64,000 bases of DNA from Hyalella azteca (taxonomy: Eukaryota; Arthropoda; Malacostraca; Amphipoda; Hyalellidae). The translations under genes and the position numbers were made by a program. The number at the start of each line of letters is the position of its first letter. The stretch's first letter is position 1. The stretch covers positions 1-64,000 of the forward strand of contig NW_025939448.1 of NCBI RefSeq assembly GCF_000764305.2, given 5' to 3'. Positions 1 to 11,551 of the stretch are shown piece by piece. The notes beneath the pieces are model-generated. The model was given only the letters and a program-made list of their open reading frames with translations. It made no database searches and had not been told where the DNA came from.

Positions 1-3000
1 ATAAACGAATAATCTCTGGGTGACGAGATTTACGTGAAGTGAAAAACAGAAACCGGGAGTAATTTTTACTTGACAAAATACGATTGTATAAAAACATTTG
101 CTCAGGGCAACGCAGAATACAATGTTAGTCATCTATTCTGTTTTGTTTAAATTTGACTCAGGATTTTGAAAGAACATATTTCTAAAGCAATACATGCGGT
201 GCGCACAATTCCACCTGCATATCTTGTCGCAAACATCGTAAAATATGAACAGGATATTCTTTAAATAACATGCGTCACGTTGCTACAATGTTATATGTAA
301 AATTGAAAAAACCTAGTTTGCTGATCATAAAATATAATTTATAAATTTATCACCTTTCTTATTATGAATTTGTAAAAATTTATTCATGATTGATTGAGTC
401 CTGATACAGTATAATGTAAATCACATTGAATATGTGCGTCCAGGATCACAGGTTCCTAGTCTCATCGTCAGAAATAATACTACAGAATTTGTTTCTCTAT
501 TAAATTTTATCCATTAGTTAGTAGTTAAAATTACCCGAGATAAAATTAGGTGAGCAATTACTAGAATTTAAGGTACAATATTTTGATTACTTTAATAACG
601 AAAAATTTTAAACAAGACTGCTGGATAAAATATTGGAAAGCTTAAAAATTCACCGTCATTAATTTCCGAGTTAATATCACATTTAATTTAAAAGAAAATC
701 AATACTTTCATCACATCTTTCCTTATTAAAACTTAATTCACTGTCTTAAAGTGGAATAATCATTCTTACAAGTTACTTCAATCATACAATGAGAATAATT
801 ACCATGTCGGTCAAAATCAGAAAACCATAATCATTTCGGATAAAATCAAAAGCGTTTCCTGATGACCTTCAGTCAAAACCTTTCAAAAATTTACGAAAAT
901 CTCTGTCTCAGACACACTTATTTCTGTAACATTAACATGCAGTTTCCAACGATTGTGAGCTCACCTTCACTTCCTATTATAAATAATGAAATAAATTATA
1001 GTGTATTCTACGGCAAGGAGCATTTGCTGCACATAGAATAACAATAATTCGTAGAATAAAATATGCTCTTCTTTCTGTATAAATTTTGTTTGAGTGATTA
1101 GAGCGAAAAGTCAGTGAATATTGTTATCAATTATGCCGAATGTCAAAAAAGTTGAATAATAACATATTCCACTTAGAAAATTGCATCGCCACGTTAAATT
1201 TTTAATTGCTTCTAAATGTGGCTGAAATTAATTACGTAGTTTAAAAATAGCATGCTTGGAAAAATTTTAGCACCAAGGTCAATGAGCTTTCGTGATTTTT
1301 TAAATAATTCAGAGTTCAGATTCTGAATCCTCCTTGATAACACTAACCACTTTCCCCTCTAAAGTTTCCCCACAAGTTCATTCACAAGAAACAAGACCAT
1401 AATTTTCTGACCAATGGCAGATTGTCCGCGCGCTGCTGGACTGCGGAAATTCTTTGTTGAATACTGCGATTTCAAAAAAATAATCTGATGCATTTGAATA
1501 ATAAATTCAACATTCTAGCTAGTAAATTTTTTGGCCCCAGCCTGTTGATTTGGCCATTAGATAGCATAATCGGAGTTCACCAAAGTTTACAAAATGATAA
1601 TATCAGTAAAAAATGCAGAAACCTTGCTTCTACGGTGAAGCTCTAGCATCTTCTTAATGTTGACATGAAATAATGTCTATAATGGCAACGAAACTACAAT
1701 CCCGCAATAAAACAAATATTCTCATCATGCAGCAGCAAAACTCGACTACGTCTAATAACCATACAGTGAAAATGTATCACTAACATTCAACGAAAAATGA
1801 CTTCGATCCTACTTTTTCGCGTCACGATTCCAATTAATTTTCACTTGGACATTTGTTTCGATTGGAACCTAATCAATAAATTGACTGAGAAAATCGTACA
1901 AAATTTCATGGTTAGAGCGCGTTAATTAGATACGCTTAAAGGTTACTAAGACAATGGCACGAAGCAACGTAATTCTGTTGAATTATCAACACAACAAATT
2001 TTTCAACGATAAATCAATTGCGACTTCAAGGCTCAACAGCCATCTGTTATTTTTCAATTTTTATTACAACACTTCTCTAAAACTTCACTTCTTGTTGTTT
2101 GTTTGTCTGTCTGTCTGTCTGCTACAAATCTTATAATAGATTTTTAACACACTTCTACCTCTCCAATCGATCTGAAATTTTGCACAGTTGCGTAAAGTTG
2201 GAGACAATGCATGAATCAATTAACAGAAAAAATAATTTTAAAAATTAAAGAATTTATTTTTAATATTAAATAAATCGAAAAAATAATTTTGTCTGCAACA
2301 AATCTTATAAACGATATTTAACATACTTCTAGCTGTCCAATCTACTTGAAATTTTGCAGACTTGCGTAAAGTCGGAGACAATGCATGATTCAATTGACAG
2401 AATAAATATTTTCAAAATTTAATTTCTTTTATGTATTAAAATAACTATTATATCCTTTTTTAATATTCGAAATTAACATTAGAAATTCATTTTACATGTT
2501 TTACTTTGGAGACACTGGATTTTTTAGAAGTGATGTCTTTAAAAAGTAATTTTTAAATATATATTATTATCCCTACAATATATTCCATCGCAACAAACCT
2601 GGCTTATAATCATAAAGCGAAGAGCACATTCATTAAGTGATAAACGCATTCATTTATTTATGAGAACATTCATAAAGTGATGGATGCATTCTTTAATTGA
2701 TGAAAACCTTCATCAAATGTTAAACGCATTTATTGATTGATGATAAAATTCAGTGATGAATGATTAGCGCATTCATTGAGTGATGAACACACTCAACAAG
2801 TGATGATCATATTTCGCGGTAACTCAAAAGTTAGTTTTACAGCGAAACACCGAAGTGGTCTCGTTACTTCTAATTTGTTCCGTTGGACTCATACTCATTT
2901 TTTCAATGATTTTTAAGCTAGAGAAATGCTATATATATTGTCGCTGACTTCCAATATCCGTCAGGACCGCTCATCAAACCTACATCTAATTTTTCCTGAC

Positions 3001-3547
3001 TTCCAATACATGAAAATAAAAATCATCAGCCTAACCTCACGCTTCCGTGCGCGCGATATTTCGTTCCCGTATGAATAAAGACGAACAACTTTTACTTTAC
3101 CCATATTATACAAAAATGCATTGAGCGTTATAAACCTAACACTTCTTCTTCACTTAACACTTCTTGGAGTCCTATGGATCTATATATAATTATATACACG
3201 AACGTTTTTTCTGAATTCTTCCATTCAGCAACATGACATACAGCTCCTTAACAACAAATATATAGCTCAATAATTTATTCATATGCATGATATCTTCTCG
3301 GAATGCTAAAGATTTAAAAATGGAATAAAATCATAAATATTAAAAAAAATTGTGTATTTCTTCCTTAACTTTTTAATCAATAACTCAATAACTTTAACTT
3401 TAAGAAATAAAATTACAAGCAGAAACAACTTAATTAAAGGTTGTTCTGACGTGAAACCGACTCAAATTTACCACGGAAAATTTTTTCACAGATCTACATG
3501 TATCTAGATAACATGTTTTAAGAAGTAATAATGTTATTAATGCTGCA
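1..3547. other. Non-coding 3' flank, first copy of duplicated block A
   Basis: AT-rich sequence with no recognisable gene. It matches 11552-15088 with scattered substitutions and small indels. Inside it a roughly 105-bp segment beginning CTGCTACAAATCTTATAA at 2119 recurs at about 2293 (period about 174 bp). A minus-strand AATAAA at 3274-3279 lies about 270 bp beyond the stop codon of the exon at 3548 and is a possible poly(A) signal. Small open frames here show no domain and do not keep a common frame in the second copy. Confidence 0.7.
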
Positions 3548-4135
3548 TTAAACGGAGCTTTCATGTTGATTGGAAATAAGAGGCTGCCGACCGTCGCTAT
3601 GGTCGTCGCATGATAGCGACAAGCCATGCCGAGATCCGGACCACAGTCCGCACCCGCGGACATCTACAGCGGTGCCACCACCCGTGTCTGTTACGTGTAG
3701 AATGGCGTTATGGCTTACCACATTCCCACCTCCACTACCAACGCTGCACAAAACATTTCCACCAGATCCACTACCGTTCCCACCAAAGCTACCGGTGTTG
3801 CCTCCACATCCACCACCATTGCCGCAACATCCATCACCGTTGCCGCCACATCCACCACCGCTAACACCACATGGATCTCCCACAGGAGCTTCTGTGGGTG
3901 ACGTGAACTCAGGAGGCGGTGGCGGTAGGACGTGCCTCTGGAGTCTGTGGTCGAGGGTTGCGTACGACAAGCTGGGGTTGAGGGCGCCGGTCGTACGGCA
4001 GGCAGGGTAGTGGTGAGCGGCTGATGACGTAGGCAGGCAGGCGTGCGAGCTGTGCTGCTGCAGGCGATACAGTGCGCACCCGCGCGCCGCGGCGGGAGGT
4101 ATGGCGTCGCTCCGTAGCAGGTCTCCAGCACAGGT
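3548..4135 (-). CDS. C-terminal cytoplasmic exon of a Sidestep-like Ig/Fn3 membrane protein, copy 1
   Basis: Terminal coding exon, 195 codons plus stop. The acceptor is most simply the CAG at 4136-4138, preceded on the minus strand by a T-run. The protein begins TCAGDLLRSDAIPP, carries LSYATLDHR and a PPPPPEF stretch, then a Gly/Cys/Asn-rich segment of repeated GGCGGN-type units, and ends QHESSV. The last four residues fit a class I PDZ ligand (S-x-V). This would be the intracellular tail of the receptor whose transmembrane exon lies at 32909-33088. I infer the assignment from strand, position, cytoplasmic character and end motif rather than from a conserved domain. The preceding exon ends in phase 1 but CAG|ACC gives phase 0, so either a small exon is missing or the acceptor is the GAG ten bases further in. 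The copy at 15089-15677 is about 98 % identical, with several amino-acid changes. Confidence 0.55.
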   Translation of the reverse strand, partial: TCAGDLLRSDAIPPAAARGCALYRLQQHSSHACLPTSSAAHHYPACRTTGALNPSLSYATLDHRLQRHVLPPPPPEFTSPTEAPVGDPCGVSGGGCGGNGDGCCGNGGGCGGNTGSFGGNGSGSGGNVLCSVGSGGGNVVSHNAILHVTDTGGGTAVDVRGCGLWSGSRHGLSLSCDDHSDGRQPLISNQHESSV

Positions 4136-4454
4136 CTGGGGCATAAAAAAGGCATTGAGGTGTTAGTAAATATTTTTTAGCGTCTATGGCATTTTTTTCG
4201 GTCCATAGATTTCAGTTTTTTACCGATTGCAAATTAAAAGCTATATATATAAGATCATGTATCCGGTGCGTTCAAGTAAATTTCAATCATTTTATCTCTT
4301 TGGGCTAATTCAAAGATTTGTGTTATTTAGACATCCCAGCTGATCTTAGGTAAAATTTTGTGTAATAATAATAATCGAAAGGAAAAAGTAAATATTACAA
4401 AGTTCATGAGAGGTAATTGATAATAATCATGATTATTATCAAAATAATAAATCT

Positions 4455-4530
4455 GTTGTTGTCCCTAATCACTTGCTGAGGCTGCTGCCTTTGATGTACG
4501 ATCAGTTGCTGAGGCTGCTGCCTTTGATGT
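4455..4530. repeat. 33-bp minisatellite, two units
   Basis: About two units of the repeat GATCAGTTGCTGAGGCTGCT(GCCTTTGATG...). This is the same locus as the roughly 18-unit array at 16233-16855 in the other copy of block A. The duplicated block stops being similar just after this array. Confidence 0.85.
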
Positions 4531-7350
4531 AGAACTGAAGGTGAGAACTAAAGCTGAAAACTGAATGATAAAGTAAGATGTACAATCAAATCTAAGTATA
4601 TTGGAAGATCTGTAGGGACACATTCATATTTAATCCTTTTTTACTAAATTTTCTTTACATTCTTGAACCAATCGACAAAAAATTAATTTAATTTACTAAT
4701 TACTGAGAACGACTGCAACCTTGCTTCATTTTTCATAAATTCAGTTTCACTTGAACCTCACTTCGACCTTGACGTCCACAGTTTGCTTAACCGTTTTATA
4801 TTTGTCTAAACGATTTCTATTTCCTATAAAACAATTGGCACTATATCAATTTCTGTTCCATTATCTTGTCGTGCGTATAGTGGCAGGTTCAATGTTCATT
4901 TAAATCACGGTCCCAGTAAAATACTTTATTGCACAAGACGTTACATTTACAATAAAAGTTTTCTTCACACAAAACACTGTAACGCGACAAATAGGCATCT
5001 ATTATAGCTTCAGTGCGAGAGACTAGCTTTACGAACCACCAGAGGCTTCTTCTTCTTCTTCTTCTTCTTTTAGAGCTGAGGGAGCTCTGGAGACTCGTCC
5101 AAGGTAGCCCCCGGACAGAATAGTGCTCAGGATTTGCGCAACTGTGGGCAAAAAGACAGAGATGAGACATTGCAGAGAGCAGCCATGTTAAGAGACTGGA
5201 GCTGTTCGATTGTAATATCAATGATAAATATTGCAAGAGATTTATTTGAGCGATATATACATACTTCATCCCAGGTTAATGACTATTAACATGCCCTGCA
5301 CAGTGCCTCACATGAGATTCCACCAGAGGCTGCTTTCACGACCGCGTTCCTACTGCTGCCTTTTCCTATCCGCAATTTCCCAGCACAGTTTCAGTTCTCT
5401 CTAAAACATTCTTACAATCCTACAATTCAAACCTTCTAACACTCATTCCAACTTGACAACACATTTATTAAATAAAAGCCTGATACCTAACAATAAAATA
5501 ACGTTTAATTTAAGGCCTCTACAATGTTCATTATACTCGATTAATATTCAGATTTCGTATCATTTTTTAAGGTGCAACTTCGATGCTTACACTAATTTGA
5601 CTTTTGACTCTTACATTATAATAATTAAGTTCTAATATAATATAATATAATAATATTACATTACATAATATACTATTATATAATAAATTATGATTAAATA
5701 ATATATTCGCACTTTATCCTCTGTTATTGTGGACTAAGTTGAGCAATTGATTCAATCAACTTGAATAGACGTAAATCTTGAAACTTCGACATGTAACATA
5801 GATACACCCAGTATCAAGATGCGAAAGAGATGCATTCTATAACTGCAGGATATGACTGAAATGCAACCTAAAGCTGTAAGTTGTGACAGAAGCAATCTTG
5901 AATTAAAGGATATGACGATTATGCACCCAGTATCACCATAATGAGATGGGAGTAAAAATTTAGATTGAAAAATTGAGAAGATTCGTGCCAGATTTCCTAA
6001 AAATTTTAATTTCGTCATATTTTTTCACTTCATAATATCAGGGCTATTGATTAATTTATCAGCATATTTACATCAATCTACCCATCTTGAAAATTTGTAA
6101 AATACAATTGATATCAAATATCAAAAATTATTAAAAACCCATTTATAAAAATCTTCAAAATCCCCAGTTCGACAATTTGCTCCATAGAAGACCTGGAGGG
6201 AGCCATGCACCGAAAGAGACATCCTGATAAATGCGTACACCAAATTCCAATTCCAGCAGCAGATGAAGGTCTTGTGTGGTTCTCCGGACTTCGATCTGAG
6301 CGAAATTTAAAGTTGTCAAAGAACCCCTCAGGGGCTCAGAGACGAGGTCTCTTCCAAGGTTTCCTCGAATGGATCTTCTAGAAATAAGATATATTTATAA
6401 TCAGAAACCCAGGTTTGTTGTTCCCGTCTTCATGAGAACGTCGAAGACACTGACGACGACGGCAAACGACGCTAATCCTGAGCCTGACAAAGGTTTCGAA
6501 TAAGTCTTGGATATTTTTACGAAATAAACCATATTAAAATTGAGATTTAAATTGAAGTCTTCTCTCGCCGGCCAGCTTTAAGCCAGCCATCGACCACACG
6601 TCAGCCAGCTGGTGTTTTCACTTTGGTTCTTCTTATCTTTGCACGACACTGTTTAGAGTCAGCCTATTATTCCAATTGCCTATTCTAGTAGTAGATTCTA
6701 GTATTGTCATCCTGTTATTCACTTTCACAAATAATGATATTGAGCTCATTTGTTATACGTTATTACGTGTTTTTTATTCGTTAATACTTATTTCTTAATT
6801 GGTCACACTTTGCTCTATAGAAAGAGATAAAAAAATGGTAATAATGCAAAAGTACATTGATATTGTGCCTACTATTAACATTGATATTGTGCCTACTATT
6901 CAATTAAATGAAGCTCTTATTTATCAATATTAATAGTTATGTCTCGTGCTAATGGATCCGCATAGCTAATAACTTAATTTTGCATCATAAATGCTCAGCA
7001 TAGAGCTGATGAATGAAATTGGAATGTTGTGCCCACATTTTCACATTAGGGACCATTGATTCGCTTGAGCTAATAAATAACTCAAGTTTTTTGGTTGCTC
7101 GTTTTTCCCTTCTTATTCCATTAATAAAATCGGTTGCTAATCGTTAGAAGATAACCGGCCATACATCCAATACTGGACAACCTCTTATATCTTTTTTATG
7201 AGGCTGCCTCTTGTAAGCCGTTCTCGATTACATTCTCGACGTATGTCAGGAGCCCTCATTGCTGAAGCCCTCGCCTCGTTTATGGTCCATCCCCTCCCTC
7301 AGCATCTTGGTTATACGGCGATCATTTGCAGGCTTCTGTTCTCTGATTGT
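4531..7350. other. Unique non-coding stretch, low complexity in places
   Basis: No gene recognised. Contains a (CTT)n microsatellite at 5045-5070, an AT-only run near 5633-5703, and degenerate repeats around 5810-5945 that share CACCCAGTATCA. The arginine run one could translate from the minus strand near 5060 is only the CTT repeat. A GC-richer segment at 6150-6500 is listed separately. Confidence 0.6.
6150..6500 (+). other. GC-richer unrecognised segment with a short open frame
   Basis: The base composition differs from the AT-rich surroundings. On the plus strand one frame stays open for about 70 codons from about 6160, containing IEDLEGAMHRKRHPDK and IPAADEGLVWFSGLRSERN. It has no start codon context and ends at a stop near 6379. 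I do not recognise the family. It could be a relic of a transposon ORF or chance. No second copy is present in the window. Confidence 0.25.
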
Positions 7351-7549
7351 GAAGGGCGATGAGGGACATTGGTGAAGGGCTATGAGGGACATTGGTGAAG
7401 GGCGATGAGGGGCGGTGGTGAAGGGCGATGAGGGACGGTGGTGAAGGGCGATGAGGGACATTGGTGAAGGGCGATGAAGGACATCGGTGAAGGGCGATGA
7501 GGGACTTCGGTGAAGGGCGATGAGGGACTTCGGTGAAGGGCGATGATCG
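7351..7549. repeat. 23-bp minisatellite, about 8.6 units
   Basis: Tandem units of GAAGGGCGATGAGGGACATT plus GGT, with unit-to-unit substitutions (ACATT, ACGGT, ACTTC). The 23-bp period explains the long Ser/Pro/His-rich frames on the minus strand, which are not genes. Confidence 0.9.
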
Positions 7550-10285
7550 AGGGGCGTTGGCGACAGACGTTGATTGACGCTGAGCGGTTAGGACGATGAC
7601 GAAGAGACAAAAGACAGCACCCATCTGGCAAATGACGCTGAAACTACGTTTAAGTAACTTTGATTGAAAAAAAAAACGTTTAATTCAACGTCGATTCAGC
7701 GTCAGATGTCTGGTTTAGGGGACATCGTGAAGGAATGCCGGGCTCAATTGGTCGGAGGTCCGAGCGCGGCTATCCGCGTGCCGGTTAATCGACTACATTT
7801 CAGCCGTTCTAACAGTAAAAGATTTTTCCTGCTGAACTTCTGTTCCGTAAATAACGTCATGTAGGCATTTTCCCTGGACATAAAATGTAGGCCTGTTTAA
7901 TTTCATTCTAGACCCTAAACTATGCAAGCAATGGAGTTTTTACTCACAGAATTATACGGAGTTCGGATGTTCCTTGAGAAAATTCAGTTGAAAATTATTG
8001 GTAATTAAGAACTATAAATTGAAGTTAAAGCCCAAAACTAAAACCCACTCATATAAACATGAGACAAAAACAACTCCAAACTCCGTCCAGAACAAACAGA
8101 TATGCGCCTACGATGCAGCTATTAGGTGAACAAAGTAATTATGTGGTACCAATTATCAATTAGGCGACCAAAATCCAGTCATTGTTCTGCAATACCCGAC
8201 GAAAATAGAACACTAACGTTGTTTTGTAAGACTAAATTACTAAACTACGTAATTCATCGGTTAAAATTATGTTGTTCTAAATTAATGAACGAATGAAATC
8301 TAAATGGTCCGCGTTGATTGAATTAGGCGAGAGATTAATCATGGAAGTCATACACATAAAAAATCAGTCATAAAATTACCATAAATAAAATTTGAATTGC
8401 TAGGTTAGATATTGAAATAGACTGACTCAAAATTCGCATAAACATATTAAATTAATCAAGACTGCAGAGTTACGATGATAAACAAGCTACAGTTTAATGT
8501 TTCCTTCTATAGAAGCGGAAAAATAAGCGAAATGTCCAATAAATAGTGCATGACATGAAAAAATATCATATCGCATTCATTGTTGTTAACTAATGCTACA
8601 GCTAGTGGATGATATTGCTCATGTATGCAGTATATCATTTATGCTAAATCTACTTTTGAGAAAAAAATTTCTCTATGATTTTTTGAAAATTGCTATTTTT
8701 CAGTGATTGTTGAAATAATTTTCATGTAAAATGCTTTATGGGGAAAGCTTTTCTTCATGTCGGTATGTTAAAAATACCAATGAATTTCTATTAATTTTTA
8801 GTACAGTTTTATTCAACTTTTAAATCAAAAGATATTATTGGCATACACTTGCCATCAATTAATATTCTCATATAAAGTGCATGCAAGGTTAAATGGAGTT
8901 TATTTAATATCAAAAATTATTTGTTATTTTTTAAATGTTTAACAGATAAGTCTCGCCCATTGGAGGCTGATGGCTTGGAGATGCAAGGCCCTGGGGGTGA
9001 ACGGCTCGTAATAAACTTTATTTTTATTCTTTCGGCTCTTCAATAAACCTGATGTTTTTATTATTTATTTCGGATATAATACGTTTTTCTTTTCCTTGAA
9101 ATTTTAATTTCTCTTTTAAATAATTCAGGTTTTTATGTTTTTCATTTATTAAGATGCTAAGGAAAGTATGGGAGAGCATTTAACAGTCGATACCTAATTC
9201 CGAAAGTTCGTTATAGAATAATATTAATGTGATATCGTATTGCTATTTCTTCGTGTGTAAATGAGCTAATTAAAGTTATTTTTTGAAATAGTTAATAACT
9301 ATCCAATATATTGAAGATGGGAGTACAAGGTGGGTACACAGCCATCAACATTTTCTGTAATTTAATATTGACTTGTAACTTATTGACTTAAGTATATGCT
9401 GTAATATTGAAATTTATTTTCTTCAGTTTCTTCGTCTGCTTTGAAAGCGGAATATTTGTAAATTATCATTCAATAATCAATTTCTATGCCAAGATGATAC
9501 GGTCACAAAATTTCCACGTATTTTCCATTCGTGTTACGTATTGCAATGCTTAGATCATTTGTTTTAATTCATCAAGTAAACATTTCAAGTGAAATAGAGC
9601 TAGGCAAATATAAATGTAAATTATATTGTGAAAGTTGCAGTTTATTTATTCGCAGATGCTGCTCCGAGCGCACGCGTATCTTTCACTATACTTTCTAGAA
9701 GTATTTCAATTTTCCTTTGTAGTTGCTGCCAATTTGGCTAGAACACGACTGACGTGCGGGTGGCGTGAAAGGTAACAAGCTGGACTCTGTCTGAATTATG
9801 AACTGCAGAGCAACTTTTCACTCTGCCGGGCGCTCCGACATTGAAGCAAGTGCACTCTCAGTGAATTACTTACGTGAAATGGACTTCCTGAACGATGTCA
9901 TATGCAATTTAAACTTTGGCAGCGCCAACGTGAGGAAAGCAACGACGTTTGTCTTGGTCTTGCAACCAAAAACAATGAGAGGCAAGCTAGGGCAGCGATT
10001 TCGCCCGCTCTCGTGTGTGCGTGCATTTTACTTTAGGTGTTTAATACAGCAAACAAGTCACGCGTGCGTTCCAGGCAGTCCCGGCAAAGTGGTGGTTGTG
10101 TAAACAATAACTCACGGGCGCAATCATGAATTTTAAAGAGTACAAATCCAGTAGAGAATTGAAACGCTTAAATTACAGCGCTGCAGCTGTGAATTCTTGA
10201 GCAGTCAATGGCCAGTGGCAACGAATGACCGAATAGATGGACGAGCTCGCCGCCGCGTCCATTTGTTGTGTCGGTCCGGACTGTC
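7550..10285. other. Non-coding stretch
   Basis: Mostly AT-rich unique sequence with GC-richer islands at about 7690-7800 and 9640-10280. A frame of 101 codons at 9798-10103 (plus) starts MNCRATFHSAGRSDIEAS. It has no recognisable domain or splice context, and I do not call it a gene. Nothing else seen. Confidence 0.5.
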
Positions 10286-10490
10286 GCACTCAGAGAAACT
10301 AGTGGGTCAGCCTGTTCAAATAGTGACGCACTATCCTTACGCAGCACTGATAAGACATGTTGCCAGGGACGAGCTGGGTCAAAGTGCACTAACACCAAAG
10401 GCATCGCTGCTTGGAACGTGGGTCACCGTAACCAACATATGTATAACCATTTAACCCCCATTTAACCCAGTAACCCATTTCTCTGAGCGT
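10286..10490. mobile_element. MITE-like inverted-repeat element, copy 1
   Basis: Begins GCACTCAGAGAAACTAGTGG and ends ACCCATTTCTCTGAGCG, so its ends are inverted relative to each other (CTCAGAGAAA against TTTCTCTGAG). The left end continues with TGTTCAAATAGTGACGCAC, matching the TTTGTCCAAATAGTGAY core seen in seven other copies in this window. At 205 bp it is the longest copy. Its right interior has a TTTAACCC repeat. Confidence 0.6.
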
Positions 10491-10670
10491 TGTCAGGCAG
10501 GCAATGGCGTCGCTTGCATTCGTTTTTTCTATCACGAGATGGAGCCACGACTTATGGCGACACTCTGATGCCGCAGCCTTTAAAGTGATAATGGAAAGAA
10601 AGATCGCACTATCCCGCCCAGATCCATTTGAAAACACGCAAGCTCGGCCCACACTACATTCAGCAGAAGC

Positions 10671-11006
10671 ACGTAGCAGTGCTACGTCCTTTTGCAGTGC
10701 TACATTGTACGTATATAGCAAAGGTATATTGTACGTAGCAGCGCTACATTGTACGTATATAGCAAAGGTATATTGTACGTAGCAGTGCTACATTGTACGT
10801 AGCAGTGCTACATTGTACGTAGCAGTGCTACATTGTACGTAGCAGTGCTTCATTGTACGTAGCAGTTTACGTAGCACTGCTACATTGTACGTAACACTGC
10901 TACATTGTACGTAGCAGAGCTACATTGTACGTGGCACTGCTACATTGTACGTGGCACTGCTACATTGTACGTGGCAATGCTACATTGTACGTGGCACTGC
11001 TACATT
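10671..11006. repeat. 20-bp palindromic minisatellite
   Basis: About 16-17 units of GTACGTAGCAGTGCTACATT with variants (GTGGCACTGC, GTAACACTGC). Each unit contains GTAGCA-n-TGCTAC, a perfect inverted repeat, and GTACGTAC-like self-complementary joints, so the array could fold on itself on either strand. Confidence 0.9.
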
Positions 11007-11551
11007 CTTTTACTGCGGCAAAACGGAATCAGAATAGCCTCCGATAGGGCAAGCAGAGGATCGCTATTTGGACACAATCTCTCAATTTTTCTGAGTATGT
11101 CTCATGAAAGCGTTAAGTTTTACGAGCCCATATTGCTGCGTACTGTAGCCTGTTTATAATTTATAAACTGGACAGACTCAATACAATGAATAGTGTGGAC
11201 CAGTGTTAAAATCTTGGTTAATTTGTATTTAGGCATAAAATATACAAATTTTAAGCGCTCAGTCAAGTTGCCTTCACGATTGTGTTCACTGATGCCCATA
11301 TATAGCTGTCTGCTGGACCGACACAATTTACTGTAGTGGAATGTCCTATCCGGTATTGCATTTCGACAAAGACTCCTTTTCCCGATGTCAATCCGAGGGC
11401 TCGCATGATTGAGCATTTTTATCTCAATAGCAAATTTCCGACTTCTACTCAATGAAATCTTCATCATGTAACGTTCATTCATAAATAAATATTATCTTTT
11501 TATTTACAAATATATTAAACATTTAATCTATCGTAAAGTTACGATAGCTTA
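11007..11551. other. Non-coding stretch between repeat and duplicated block
   Basis: Unique sequence with no gene recognised. The 120-codon minus-strand open frame (11120-11482) has no domain and is at chance level. Confidence 0.5.

Noticed and set aside
3570..4010. Plus-strand and alternative minus-strand frames across the tail exon
   Set aside because: Shadows of the Gly/Pro-rich repeat region; the minus frame ending ESSV fits a terminal exon, the others have no splice or end support.
4889..5269. Frame with eight consecutive arginines
   Set aside because: It is the (CTT)n microsatellite read on the minus strand.
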